Shown: positions 30,879-38,680 of the stretch, piece after piece
Layout: each line of letters starts with the position of its first letter
How positions within the stretch are numbered: position 1 is the stretch's first letter
DNA from: Terrisporobacter mayombei
GTDB lineage: Bacteria; Bacillota; Clostridia; Peptostreptococcales; Peptostreptococcaceae
Direction: 5' to 3'
Assembly: GCF_020748465.1 (NCBI RefSeq)
Contig: NZ_JAHZMP010000009.1
Span: 26,264-90,263, forward strand
DNA: 64,000 bases
Notes under the pieces: generated by a model
What the model was told of the DNA's origin: nothing
What the model saw: the letters and a program-made list of their open reading frames with translations, nothing else
Database searches by the model: none
Program-made: the position numbers and the translations under genes

Positions 30879-31563
30879 TAAAAATCACATCCTCTCCTCT
30901 AAATACTGGGCCATCTTTACAAGTTTTCTTATTTCCAAATTTAGTTTTACATGTACATACTAAACATGCACCCACACCACATGCCATGTGATTTTCTAAA
31001 GAAACAAATAGTTTTGTATTTGTTCCTTCCACCATCTTAACTAGTTTTTCCATCATCGGTGTCGGTCCACAAGTTAATATATAATCGTATTTTTCTACAT
31101 CTATTATGTCTGTTACAAATGTATTTCCTACTGCAACATTTACTTCATCGCAAACTTCATTATATTTATCTATTAATATAGGCTCATTTCTAAATCCTAA
31201 GTAGGCATCACAATTTGGAATATTTTTTGCAACTAAATAAAGTGGTGCAACTCCTATTCCGCCTCCTACTAAAGCTACTTTTCCTTCTACTTTTCCGTAG
31301 CCATTACCATAAGGTCCTTCTAATTTTATTGTCTCTTCTGGCTTTAATTTACTAAGTATTTTTGTTCCTTCTCCTACAACTTTATATAAGAAACTTATAC
31401 TATTTTCATTTATATCATGAATGCTTATAGGTCTTGATAATAAAGGATAATTATCCCAAGCTCTTAACATATAAAATTGACCCATTTCACCTTTAAAATT
31501 TCCTTCTACTTCCATTAAGTACATTTCTTCCCCAATATACCCATTTCTAATTACTTTGTACAT
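30871..31563 (-). CDS. pyrK: Dihydroorotate dehydrogenase B, electron-transfer subunit
   Basis: PyrK (230 aa) carries FAD and a [2Fe-2S] cluster and passes electrons from PyrD to NAD. It has the flavin pattern [21 protein letters not shown] near residue 40, GPYGNGYG and [17 protein letters not shown] near residue 98. Four cluster cysteines appear in [20 protein letters not shown] and the following TC near residues 195-217. A GGAGG site precedes the ATG. A GC-rich element separates it from pyrB. Confidence 0.95.
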   Translation of the reverse strand: MYKVIRNGYIGEEMYLMEVEGNFKGEMGQFYMLRAWDNYPLLSRPISIHDINENSISFLYKVVGEGTKILSKLKPEETIKLEGPYGNGYGKVEGKVALVGGGIGVAPLYLVAKNIPNCDAYLGFRNEPILIDKYNEVCDEVNVAVGNTFVTDIIDVEKYDYILTCGPTPMMEKLVKMVEGTNTKLFVSLENHMACGVGACLVCTCKTKFGNKKTCKDGPVFRGEDVIFNG

Positions 31564-31587
31564 TTTTCATCCTCCATAAAATTAACT

Positions 31588-31672
31588 TCGCTTAAGCCAC
31601 TGCGTGGGCGCTACACTTTATGTCGCCAACGCGATGCCTTCGCTACCGCTTCAGGCAACGACCTTGTTCAAA
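31588..31672. repeat. GC-rich hairpin element inside the pyr operon
   Basis: About 85 bases of clearly GC-rich sequence interrupt the AT-rich spacer between pyrB and pyrK. Its core is a strong imperfect hairpin, GCGTGGGCG (31602-31610) with CGCCAACGC (31624-31632), one mismatch, followed by a second GCCT...AGGC pairing around 31636-31656. It has no open frame of note and no T run, so it is not an ordinary terminator. Composition unlike its surroundings suggests an interspersed repeat or REP-like unit that has inserted here. Confidence 0.5.
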
Positions 31673-31699
31673 ATTCACTTTTACTAAAAACTAAAATAA

Positions 31700-32623
31700 T
31701 TAATTATTTATATCTACTCCTAGAAGCTTCATAATTAAAGCCATTCTTACATACATACCATAAGTAGCTTGATTAAAATAAACTGCTCTTTCATCATCAT
31801 CCACATCTGTAGATATTTCATTTATTCTTGGTAGAGGATGTAGCACAAACATATCTTCTTTTGCATGTTCCATCTTTTCTTTATCAAGTATATAAGTATC
31901 CTTTAATCTTTCGTATTCATCACTATCAACAAATCTTTCTCTTTGAATTCTAGTCATATAAAGTAAATCTAGATTTTTTAAAGATTCTTCTAAATGTGAT
32001 GTTTCGCAATATGAATTACTTTGGATTTTTTCTTTTATATATTCTGGCATTTTTAGTTCATCTGGCGATATAAAAACAAATTTATTACCTTCATATCTAG
32101 TCATTGCTTTTACTAATGAGTGAACTGTTCTTCCATATTTTAAATCACCACATAGTCCTATTGTGTGATTACTTAAAGTTCCTTTTAGGGATTTTATTGT
32201 GAGCAAATCAGTAAGGGTTTGAGTTGGGTGTTGATTTCCACCGTCTCCTGCGTTAATGAATGGTACACTCGTGTATTTAATAGCTTCTTCTGCCGCTCCT
32301 GCAACAGGATGTCTCATAACTATAAGGTCCACATATCCAGATACAACTCTCATTGTATCTCCCAATGATTCTCCTTTAGATACTGATGAAGAATTTGGTT
32401 CAGAGAAACCTATTATCTCCCCACCTAAACGTTTCATAGCAGCTTCAAAGCTTAATCTTGTTCTTGTTGATGGCTCATAAAATAAAGTAGCCATTAATTT
32501 TCCTTCACATACACGAGAATAGGCTGATGGATTTTTCATAATATCCTCAGCTAAGTTTAATATTTCATCTATTTCTTTAATAGAAAAGTCTCCTGGTTGG
32601 ATTAAATTCCTTGATTTTAACAT
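31700..32623 (-). CDS. pyrB: Aspartate carbamoyltransferase, catalytic subunit
   Basis: PyrB (307 aa) makes carbamoyl-aspartate, the first committed pyrimidine step. Signature segments are the carbamoyl-phosphate motif [20 protein letters not shown] near residue 49, [12 protein letters not shown] near residue 78, and [17 protein letters not shown] near residue 127. It ends normally at GVDINN. No regulatory pyrI follows; the next gene is pyrK. A PyrR-type RNA site lies in the short leader, next to the AGGAGG ribosome-binding site. Confidence 0.96.
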   Translation of the reverse strand: MLKSRNLIQPGDFSIKEIDEILNLAEDIMKNPSAYSRVCEGKLMATLFYEPSTRTRLSFEAAMKRLGGEIIGFSEPNSSSVSKGESLGDTMRVVSGYVDLIVMRHPVAGAAEEAIKYTSVPFINAGDGGNQHPTQTLTDLLTIKSLKGTLSNHTIGLCGDLKYGRTVHSLVKAMTRYEGNKFVFISPDELKMPEYIKEKIQSNSYCETSHLEESLKNLDLLYMTRIQRERFVDSDEYERLKDTYILDKEKMEHAKEDMFVLHPLPRINEISTDVDDDERAVYFNQATYGMYVRMALIMKLLGVDINN

Positions 32624-32639
32624 ATTTTCCTCCTTTTTT

Positions 32640-32653
32640 AGCCTCTCTGGACT
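32640..32653 (-). promoter_or_regulatory. PyrR-binding loop in the pyrB leader
   Basis: The minus-strand transcript contains AGTCCAGAGAGGCT, an exact fit to the PyrR RNA-binding consensus ARUCCNGNGAGGYU. It is closed by TTTAG/CTAAA and ends seven bases before the AGGAGG of pyrB. No terminator or antiterminator pair lies between promoter and gene, so bound PyrR would more likely hinder ribosome entry than attenuate transcription. Confidence 0.75.
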
Positions 32654-32681
32654 AAATTTAAAAGTATTTCATATCTCTAGT

Positions 32682-32710
32682 AGATTATCACTTTTACATT
32701 TTCATGTCAA
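32682..32710 (-). promoter_or_regulatory. Promoter of the pyr operon
   Basis: A perfect TTGACA and TAATCT are 17 bases apart on the minus strand, giving a leader of only about 50 bases that contains the PyrR site. Confidence 0.75.
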
Positions 32711-32724
32711 TATTTTTAGCAATT

Positions 32725-32757
32725 AAAAAACAGAAGATATTTCTATCTTCTGTTTTT
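32725..32757 (-). terminator. Terminator of the glutamate dehydrogenase gene
   Basis: AACAGAAGATA and TATCTTCTGTT form an 11-bp stem, followed on the minus strand by TTTTAATT. It separates gdh from the pyr promoter. Confidence 0.85.
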
Positions 32758-32807
32758 CTCTTTATATTAAACTTTATACTTTTCCTAAGAAAACGTTTGT
32801 GATATTT

Positions 32808-34151
32808 TTATACTAAACCTTGAGCCATCATAGCATCAGCTACTTTTAGGAATCCAGCTACATTTGCACCAGCAACTAAGTTATATCCGAATCCATAAGT
32901 TTGAGAAGCATTAGCACAAGCATCATGTATTCCAACCATTATGTTTTCTAATTGAGCATATACTTGTTCTGGAGTAAATACAGTTTTACCAGAGTTTTGA
33001 CCCATTTCTATACAAGAACAAGCAACTCCACCAGCATTAGCAGCTTTAGAAGGTCCTACTATAATTCCATTGTCTTGTAAGTATTTTATTGCTTCGTTAG
33101 TTGAAGACATGTTTGATCCTTCACATACGAATTTGCATCCATGAGCAACTATAGTTTTAGCATCATCTATTAATATTTCATTTTGAGTAGCACATGGTAT
33201 ATATAAATCAGCTTTTACTTCCCATGGTTTTTTACCAGCTACGAAAGTAGATCCTGGGAATTTATCAGCATATGGAGCACATACATTTTTACCTGAATTT
33301 CTTAATTCAAGCATATATGCAACTTTTTCTCCACTTATTCCATTTGGATCATGTATATATCCGTCTGGTCCAGATATTGTAACTAATTTAGCTCCTAATT
33401 CATTTAATTTTTGAGCAGTACCCCAAGCAACGTTACCAAATCCTGATATAGCAACTTCTTTACCTGCTAATTTTTCTCCGTTTGCTTCTAACATTGCATT
33501 TGCAAAGAATACTATTCCGTATCCAGTAGCTTCAGTTCTTCCTTGTAATCCACCGTAAGAAAGTCCTTTACCAGTTAAAACACCTTCAAACCTATTTACT
33601 AATCTTTTATATTGTCCAAACATATATCCTACTTCTCTAGCACCAACACCTAAATCCCCTGCCGGTACATCTGTTTCTGGTCCTATATGTCTATATAATT
33701 CAGTCATGTATGCTTGACAGAATCTCATTATTTCTGCATCAGATTTTCCATTTGGATCGAAGTCAGCTCCACCTTTACCTCCACCTATTGGAAGACCAGT
33801 TAAACTGTTTTTGAATATTTGCTCGAATCCTAAGAATTTTATTATTCCTGGGTAAACGTTTGGCGCAAATCTTAAACCACCTTTGTATGGTCCTATTGCA
33901 CTATTGAATTGGTATCTGTATCCCTTATTTACTTGTACATTACCATTATCATCTGTCCAAACAACTCTAAATGTTATTCCTCTTTCTGGTTCTGTTAATC
34001 TTTCTAATATAGCAGCTTTTTCATACTCTGGATGTTTTTCCATTACTGGTGCTAATGAAGATAAAACTTCTTCAACTGTTTGGTGAAATTCTACTTCACC
34101 TGGATTATTTTTCTTACAAAGTTCGATACACTCTTGTACGTAATTAGACAT
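32808..34151 (-). CDS. gdhA: Glutamate dehydrogenase, hexameric class
   Basis: A 447-aa enzyme interconverting glutamate and 2-oxoglutarate plus ammonia, a central reaction in amino-acid-fermenting clostridia. It shows YRYQFNSAIGPYKGGLRFAP near residue 78, catalytic-Lys region LPIGGGKGGADFDPNG near residue 120, PAGDLGVGAREVGYMFGQY near residue 163 and nucleotide fold ISGFGNVAWGTAQKL near residue 235. The long N-terminus (MSNYVQECIELC...) resembles the 450-aa Clostridium symbiosum enzyme more than the roughly 420-aa GluD of C. difficile. NAD versus NADP preference cannot be settled by eye. The ATG follows GGGGG. It is preceded by a very long gene-free leader region. Confidence 0.94.
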   Translation of the reverse strand: MSNYVQECIELCKKNNPGEVEFHQTVEEVLSSLAPVMEKHPEYEKAAILERLTEPERGITFRVVWTDDNGNVQVNKGYRYQFNSAIGPYKGGLRFAPNVYPGIIKFLGFEQIFKNSLTGLPIGGGKGGADFDPNGKSDAEIMRFCQAYMTELYRHIGPETDVPAGDLGVGAREVGYMFGQYKRLVNRFEGVLTGKGLSYGGLQGRTEATGYGIVFFANAMLEANGEKLAGKEVAISGFGNVAWGTAQKLNELGAKLVTISGPDGYIHDPNGISGEKVAYMLELRNSGKNVCAPYADKFPGSTFVAGKKPWEVKADLYIPCATQNEILIDDAKTIVAHGCKFVCEGSNMSSTNEAIKYLQDNGIIVGPSKAANAGGVACSCIEMGQNSGKTVFTPEQVYAQLENIMVGIHDACANASQTYGFGYNLVAGANVAGFLKVADAMMAQGLV

Positions 34152-34246
34152 TTTATAAAGCCCCCTTAATTAATAAGTAAATTTATTTATCATTCATGTT
34201 TGTTATTTAATTGGTAAGATTTTATACTTTCCTTACTCTCAATTGA

Positions 34247-34276
34247 ATTGTAGCATAGTAAAATCCCTATGCGCAA
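34247..34276 (-). promoter_or_regulatory. Promoter of gdhA with dyad in the spacer
   Basis: TTGCGC and extended -10 TGCTACAAT (hexamer TACAAT) are 18 bases apart on the minus strand, about 95 bases before the ATG. A perfect inverted repeat GCATAG-N8-CTATGC (34253-34272) occupies the spacer, a likely regulator-binding site. Confidence 0.6.
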
Positions 34277-34990
34277 TTGAATTTTTGTTTAATTTATAAT
34301 TTAATTTTTGTTTAATTGATGTTATATTTAACACTATTGTTTTTACTATTTTAAAGTTAAAAACTATAACTACTATTATTTTAAATATATTTATTTGTTA
34401 GATTTTTAATAAGAAGATTGTTAATTCTTACTCATTCATATGAAAATTTTAATATTGTAAAACGGCTTTATTTATGAGATATTCATAGTTTTAGGAAAAC
34501 CTTATCCATATAATTTTTGCATTTCACTTTAAATACCATACCTTTCCTTAATTTTCACTAAAATAATTAAACTTACTTATCATATTCAAACTAATTATTA
34601 CTTAGTTAAATTTTATTCAATATTCATATATTTAACCCGCAGGTTATTTTTCAATATTCAGACTATTTAAATTATATAATATAATAAAATTCATAATGTA
34701 CATTTTTTATTTTTTGTCGAATATGTGTATAAACTATATACGTTTTTTATATTAATTATATTATTTACCCATAATTCGCTACAAATTACCTTTCATTTTA
34801 TATTTTTACAGGACAAAAAATTTTAAAAAATTTTTAATTAAATTATAAAATAGTAAGTTTTAATTACAATTTAATTTAATTTTTATATAATATATGGTTT
34901 TTTAATGAGCTTTTCTTAAGATTTCCGACTTATTTATTATCCATTTAGCTCACTTATATAAACTCTTAAAAGCCCATTTTACAAGCCCAA
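34277..34990. other. Gene-free AT-rich region upstream of gdhA and the ferredoxins
   Basis: About 700 bases of very AT-rich DNA lie between the divergent promoters of gdhA and the first ferredoxin. I see no open frame with a ribosome-binding site, no tRNA and no recognisable riboswitch, only scattered short inverted repeats. Confidence 0.6.
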
Positions 34991-34997
34991 GTTTCTG

Positions 34998-35026
34998 TTG
35001 TTATATTTGGTAAATTTTGCTATAAT
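34998..35026 (+). promoter_or_regulatory. Promoter of the first ferredoxin gene
   Basis: TTGTTA and TATAAT are 17 bases apart, and the -10 is extended by TGC. Transcription would begin about 30 bases before the ATG. Confidence 0.75.
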
Positions 35027-35062
35027 GAACTTAATTATATAAGACAAAGGAGGGGTACTAAA

Positions 35063-35233
35063 ATGGCTTATAAAATAACTGACGATTGTATAGCTTGTGG
35101 ATCTTGTACTGATGAGTGTCCAAGCGATGCTATAATATCTGGGGACGATAAATACGAAATAAATGCAGACGAATGTTTAGATTGTGGTTCTTGTGCTGAT
35201 GCATGTCCAAACGATGCTATAGTATCTGAATAA
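35063..35233 (+). CDS. 2[4Fe-4S] ferredoxin
   Basis: A 56-residue clostridial-type ferredoxin (MAYKITDDCIACGSCTDECP...). It has two CxxCxxCxxxCP cluster motifs (CIACGSCTDECP near residues 9-20 and CLDCGSCADACP near residues 38-49), so it should carry two low-potential [4Fe-4S] clusters and shuttle electrons between fermentation enzymes. The internal pseudo-twofold repeat of the family is evident. It has its own extended -10 promoter, an AGGAGGGG ribosome-binding site and a strong terminator, so it is an independent, probably highly expressed unit. It opposes the flanking gdhA and rex genes in direction. Confidence 0.95.
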   Translation: MAYKITDDCIACGSCTDECPSDAIISGDDKYEINADECLDCGSCADACPNDAIVSE

Positions 35234-35245
35234 CATCTACATAAA

Positions 35246-35285
35246 AACTATTCAAGATAATAAATTATCTTGAATAGTTTTTTTT
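35246..35285 (+). terminator. Terminator of the first ferredoxin gene
   Basis: A perfect 15-bp stem (AACTATTCAAGATAA / TTATCTTGAATAGTT) is followed by a T run. Confidence 0.9.
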
Positions 35286-35299
35286 ATATAGTTTTCTCA

Positions 35300-35329
35300 T
35301 TGTACTTTTTTATCAAATTTTGTTATAAT
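35300..35329 (+). promoter_or_regulatory. Promoter of the second ferredoxin gene
   Basis: TTGTAC and TATAAT are 18 bases apart, just after the first ferredoxin's terminator. Confidence 0.65.
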
Positions 35330-35370
35330 AATATTGCATTATAATTATACATAACAAGGAGGACCTATAA

Positions 35371-35541
35371 ATGGCTTACAAAATAGGTGATGCTTGCATA
35401 AGCTGTGGCGCTTGTGCAGATGAATGTCCAGTAGAATGCATATCAGCTGGAGATGATATATACGTAATAAATCCAGATGAGTGTATCGAGTGCGGTGCAT
35501 GCAATAGTGTTTGTCCAGTGGAAGCTCCACAACAAGACTAA
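35371..35541 (+). CDS. 2[4Fe-4S] ferredoxin (second copy)
   Basis: A 56-residue paralogue of the upstream ferredoxin, beginning MAYKIGDACISCGACADECP, with cluster motifs CISCGACADECP and CIECGACNSVCP. It differs by a Cys right after the first motif (PVEC), a less acidic second half and a VEAPQQD tail. It has a separate promoter, an AGGAGG site and a terminator, so the two are separately regulated, perhaps with different redox partners. The sequence resembles the small ferredoxins long known from saccharolytic and amino-acid-fermenting clostridia. Confidence 0.95.
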   Translation: MAYKIGDACISCGACADECPVECISAGDDIYVINPDECIECGACNSVCPVEAPQQD

Positions 35542-35543
35542 TT

Positions 35544-35589
35544 AAAAAAGCTATTCAAATTATATAATATAATTTGAATAGCTTTTTTT
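35544..35589. terminator. Bidirectional terminator between the second ferredoxin and rex
   Basis: AAGCTATTCAAATTAT pairs with ATAATTTGAATAGCTT, with A and T runs on the two sides, serving the convergent genes. Confidence 0.85.
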
Positions 35590-35604
35590 AATTTATTATC
35601 ATCC

Positions 35605-36237
35605 TTATAAAAGATCCTCTTTCATTAAATATGATAATGTAAATAAACTTTCAGTTAAGTTAACGTTTTCTACTATTACATCCTTAGAAACATTTAAATC
35701 AAGTGGGGCAAAATTCCAAATACCTTTTACTCCTGCATTAACTAGTCTATCTGCTAACTGCTGAGCTCCGTTCTTTGGCACACACAGAATTCCGATATCT
35801 ATATTGTTTTCTTTTATATATTCTTCTATAAAATCCGAATCTAATATTTCAAATTCTCTTATTTTTAATCCTATTACTTTAGGATTAGCATCAAATAGTG
35901 CCTTTATCTCGAATCCAGCATTTCTAAATCCTGCATAGTTTGCTATTGCTTGACCTAAATTTCCCGCACCTATAAGTACAGCGCTATATGACTTATCTAA
36001 ACCTAAAATCTTTCCTATTTCAGTGTGTAAGTCTTCAATGTTGTACCCATATCCTTGTTGGCCAAATCCTCCAAAGTTGTTCAAATCTTGTCTAATTTGC
36101 GAAGCAGTGAATCCAATTATATCACTTAACTCTTTAGAAGAGATTCTTTGTATATCCTTTCTTAACAAATCACCCAAATATCTATAATATTTAGGCAGTC
36201 TTCTTATAACGGCCATTGAAATATTTTTATTAGCCAT
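35605..36237 (-). CDS. rex: Redox-sensing transcriptional repressor Rex
   Basis: This 210-aa dimeric repressor releases DNA when NADH/NAD rises and so controls fermentative pathways. The N-terminal winged helix covers about residues 1-80 (AVIRRLPKYYRYLGDLLRKD, SSKELSDIIGFTASQIRQDL). A Rossmann NAD(H) domain starts near residue 85, with VLIGAGNLGQAIANYAGF. The ATG follows GGGGGTG. Divergent from the ABC-F gene and convergent with the second ferredoxin. No clear TTGTTAA-N4-TTAACAA Rex operator was found in the window, including its own promoter. Confidence 0.95.
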   Translation of the reverse strand: MANKNISMAVIRRLPKYYRYLGDLLRKDIQRISSKELSDIIGFTASQIRQDLNNFGGFGQQGYGYNIEDLHTEIGKILGLDKSYSAVLIGAGNLGQAIANYAGFRNAGFEIKALFDANPKVIGLKIREFEILDSDFIEEYIKENNIDIGILCVPKNGAQQLADRLVNAGVKGIWNFAPLDLNVSKDVIVENVNLTESLFTLSYLMKEDLL

Positions 36238-36296
36238 TAGTTCACCCCCAGTATAATTGTTTTGTTATTATTATTTTTGTGAATAGTATAACACTC

Positions 36297-36325
36297 TTGA
36301 TTATATTATACCAAAACATTATAAT
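36297..36325 (+). promoter_or_regulatory. Promoter of the ABC-F gene
   Basis: TTGATT and TATAAT are 17 bases apart, and the AAGGAGG ribosome-binding site follows about 15 bases further on. Confidence 0.7.
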
Positions 36326-36353
36326 TTTAGATAGTTCAAGGAGGTATAAATTT

Positions 36354-38267
36354 ATGATTGTTTTATCGTGTAACAATTTGTATAAAAGTTTCGGAATAGA
36401 TTCCATTTTAGAAAATATATGCTTTACAGTAAATGAAGGAGATAAAATTGGTATTATCGGTATAAACGGTACTGGTAAAACTACATTAATGAAAATAATA
36501 TCTGGGGAATATGGATACGATGATGGAGATATATATACTTCTAAGGATTGTGAAATAGGATATTTACAACAAAATACTAATTTCCTTTCTAATAACACTA
36601 TATTAGAAGAAGTTTTAGAGGTTTTCAAACCATTAATAGATATGGAAAATTATTTAAGGGAGTTGGAGCATAAAATTGCTGAAGAGGGTAGCAAAAGTAA
36701 CTCTCCTATTTTAGAAAAACTTATGAATGATTATTCTCATGCTTTAGAAGATTTTGCTTCTAAAAATGGTTATGGATATAAGTCTGAAGCAAAAGGTGTT
36801 CTTAAAGGGCTAGGTTTTAAAGATGAAGATATGGACAAACCTATAAATATTTTGTCTGGTGGAGAAAAAACTAGAGTCCTTTTAGGAAAATTACTTCTTA
36901 AAAAACCTACTCTATTATTACTAGATGAACCTACAAACCACTTAGACTCTGAAGCAATAGAATGGCTAGAGTTCTTCCTTAAGCAATATAAAGGAACGGT
37001 TATGCTAATATCTCATGATAGATATTTCTTAGACCAGGTTGTTGATAGAGTGTTTGAAATTCATAACAAAAAATTAAAAACTTATAATGGTAATTACTCT
37101 AAATTTATAGAGTTATATAAAGTTGAAAAAGAACTTGAATTAAAGAAATATGAAGATCAACAAAAAGATTTAAAGAAACAAGAAGAGTCTATTGATAGAT
37201 TAAAAGCCTATGGAAGAGAAAAGCATTTAAAAAGAGCACGCAGTAAAGAGAAAGCTTTAGATAAAATAGATGTTTTACATAAACCTGAAGCATATAGAAA
37301 AAAAGCTAAAATTCAATTTAATCCTTCTATATCAAGTGGAAATGATGTTCTTCATGTTGATGATTTATCCATGAGTTATGATGAAAGAGTTTTATTTAAA
37401 GGTGTAAATTTCGATATATATAGAGGAGAAAAAGTTGCGCTTATAGGTCCTAACGGTATTGGTAAATCCACATTATTTAAAATAATAATGAAAGAACTTA
37501 CTCCTATTTGTGGTGATTTCAAACTTGGAACTAATGTTAATGTTTCTTACTTCCATCAGGAACAAAAAACTTTAAACTTAGATAATACTATTATTGATGA
37601 AATCTGGGATAGTAATGAGAAGCTAACTCAAACAGAAATAAGAAATATGTTGGGCTCTCTATTATTTGAAGATGAAGAAGTGTTCAAAAAAATCTCTACC
37701 TTAAGCGGTGGTGAAAGAGCCAGAATAGCTATTCTTAAATTAATATTATCTAAAGCAAATTTCTTACTACTAGATGAACCTACTAACCACTTAGATATAG
37801 ATTCTAAAGAAGTTTTAGAAGAATCCCTAGAAAGTTATACAGGTACTATATTCACTATTTCTCATGACAGATACTTCTTAAATACTGTTGTGGATAAAAT
37901 ATTAGTCTTAGGTGAAAGTGGCATAACTGAGTATCTTGGAAATTATGATTATTATATTAATAAAAAGAGAGAATCTGAAGAAATGTCTGCCATAGTTGAA
38001 GTTGAGGAGAAAACTAAAACTCAATTAAAAGAAGAAAAAAGAAAAGAAAAAGAACAACGCGAAAAAGAAAAAAAGAATAAATATAAAATAAAAAATATTG
38101 AGCAAGAAATAGAAGATTTAGAAACTAAAATAGAAGAACTAGATAATCTTCTATGCCAAGAAGAAGTTTATTCTAATCCAGATAAATCTAAAGATGTAAG
38201 CCAGGAAAAAATCACTTTTGAAGACAAACTTTCTTCACTGTATGAAGCTTGGGAGGAATTAGTTTAA
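36354..38267 (+). CDS. ABC-F family ATPase (YdiF/Uup-like)
   Basis: A 637-aa soluble protein with two ABC domains and no membrane domain, a family acting on the ribosome (translation factors or antibiotic protection). First cassette: Walker A GINGTGKTTL near residue 35, LSGGEKTRV, LLLLDEPTNHLD near residue 180. Second: GPNGIGKSTL near residue 360, LSGGERARI, FLLLDEPTNHLD near residue 470. A basic linker (residues 240-315) joins them, and a charged C-terminal coiled coil follows from about residue 540. A longer frame opens at 36279, but only the ATG at 36354 has a ribosome-binding site (AAGGAGG). Neighbourhood with rex and tsaD matches the ydiF locus of Bacillus. Confidence 0.92.
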   Translation: MIVLSCNNLYKSFGIDSILENICFTVNEGDKIGIIGINGTGKTTLMKIISGEYGYDDGDIYTSKDCEIGYLQQNTNFLSNNTILEEVLEVFKPLIDMENYLRELEHKIAEEGSKSNSPILEKLMNDYSHALEDFASKNGYGYKSEAKGVLKGLGFKDEDMDKPINILSGGEKTRVLLGKLLLKKPTLLLLDEPTNHLDSEAIEWLEFFLKQYKGTVMLISHDRYFLDQVVDRVFEIHNKKLKTYNGNYSKFIELYKVEKELELKKYEDQQKDLKKQEESIDRLKAYGREKHLKRARSKEKALDKIDVLHKPEAYRKKAKIQFNPSISSGNDVLHVDDLSMSYDERVLFKGVNFDIYRGEKVALIGPNGIGKSTLFKIIMKELTPICGDFKLGTNVNVSYFHQEQKTLNLDNTIIDEIWDSNEKLTQTEIRNMLGSLLFEDEEVFKKISTLSGGERARIAILKLILSKANFLLLDEPTNHLDIDSKEVLEESLESYTGTIFTISHDRYFLNTVVDKILVLGESGITEYLGNYDYYINKKRESEEMSAIVEVEEKTKTQLKEEKRKEKEQREKEKKNKYKIKNIEQEIEDLETKIEELDNLLCQEEVYSNPDKSKDVSQEKITFEDKLSSLYEAWEELV

Positions 38268-38288
38268 AAAAGCATGACTTCCTAACTC

Positions 38289-38317
38289 AAAAAAAGTCCC
38301 GAAAGGGACTTTTTTTC
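38289..38317. terminator. Bidirectional terminator between the ABC-F gene and ridA
   Basis: AAAAAAGTCCC-gaaa-GGGACTTTTTTT is a perfect stem with a GNRA-type loop and T runs for both directions. Confidence 0.92.
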
Positions 38318-38661
38318 TATTTTACAGCTGCAACAACTGACATTTCTACTAATAATTGTTCTCTAGCCATTTTTGCTTCTACACAAGCTCTAGCTGGCTC
38401 ATGTCCATCTACTATCCACTCATCGTAAACTGAGTTCATGTCAGCGAAATCTTTCATATCTTTTACATATACAGTTATAGATAATATATTTTTTTTATCT
38501 GATCCATATTGATTTAATAACTCTTCAACTTTTGCTAAAACACCAGCTGTTTGTTCTTTTATATCTCCTTCTCCACAAGTTTGTCCACATAAGTAAATTG
38601 TATTGTTAAATACAACTGCCTTACTCATTCTTCCATTTCCTTCAAACCTTTGTATACTCAT
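38317..38661 (-). CDS. RidA/YjgF family protein
   Basis: A 114-aa trimeric-fold protein of the RidA superfamily, which hydrolyses reactive enamine/imine intermediates of amino-acid metabolism. It contains FNNTIYLCGQTC near residue 18, ITVYVKDMKDFADMNSVYDEW near residue 62 and the conserved Arg in HEPARACVEA near residue 88, the deaminase active-site Arg. It starts MSIQRFEGNGRMSKAV rather than with the classical RidA N-terminus, so it may be a different (Rid1-7) subgroup. It follows tsaD by 19 bases and may be co-transcribed with the tsa cluster. Confidence 0.88.
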   Translation of the reverse strand: MSIQRFEGNGRMSKAVVFNNTIYLCGQTCGEGDIKEQTAGVLAKVEELLNQYGSDKKNILSITVYVKDMKDFADMNSVYDEWIVDGHEPARACVEAKMAREQLLVEMSVVAAVK

Positions 38662-38680
38662 ATTAAGTTCCTCCTGTAAA

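Noticed and set aside
35345..35530. A minus-strand open frame covering the second ferredoxin
   Set aside because: The plus-strand ferredoxin has intact Cys motifs, promoter, ribosome-binding site and terminator. The antisense frame is His/Leu-rich and lacks any of these.
36238..36300. Rex autoregulatory operator in the rex/ABC-F spacer
   Set aside because: No TTGTTAA-N4-TTAACAA palindrome or near match was found; TTGTTATTATTATTTTTGTG is not a dyad.
36242..36628. A minus-strand open frame between rex and the ABC-F gene
   Set aside because: It overlaps the ABC-F gene start and its promoter in antisense. Its composition (Ile/Ser/Pro-rich) is that of a shadow frame.
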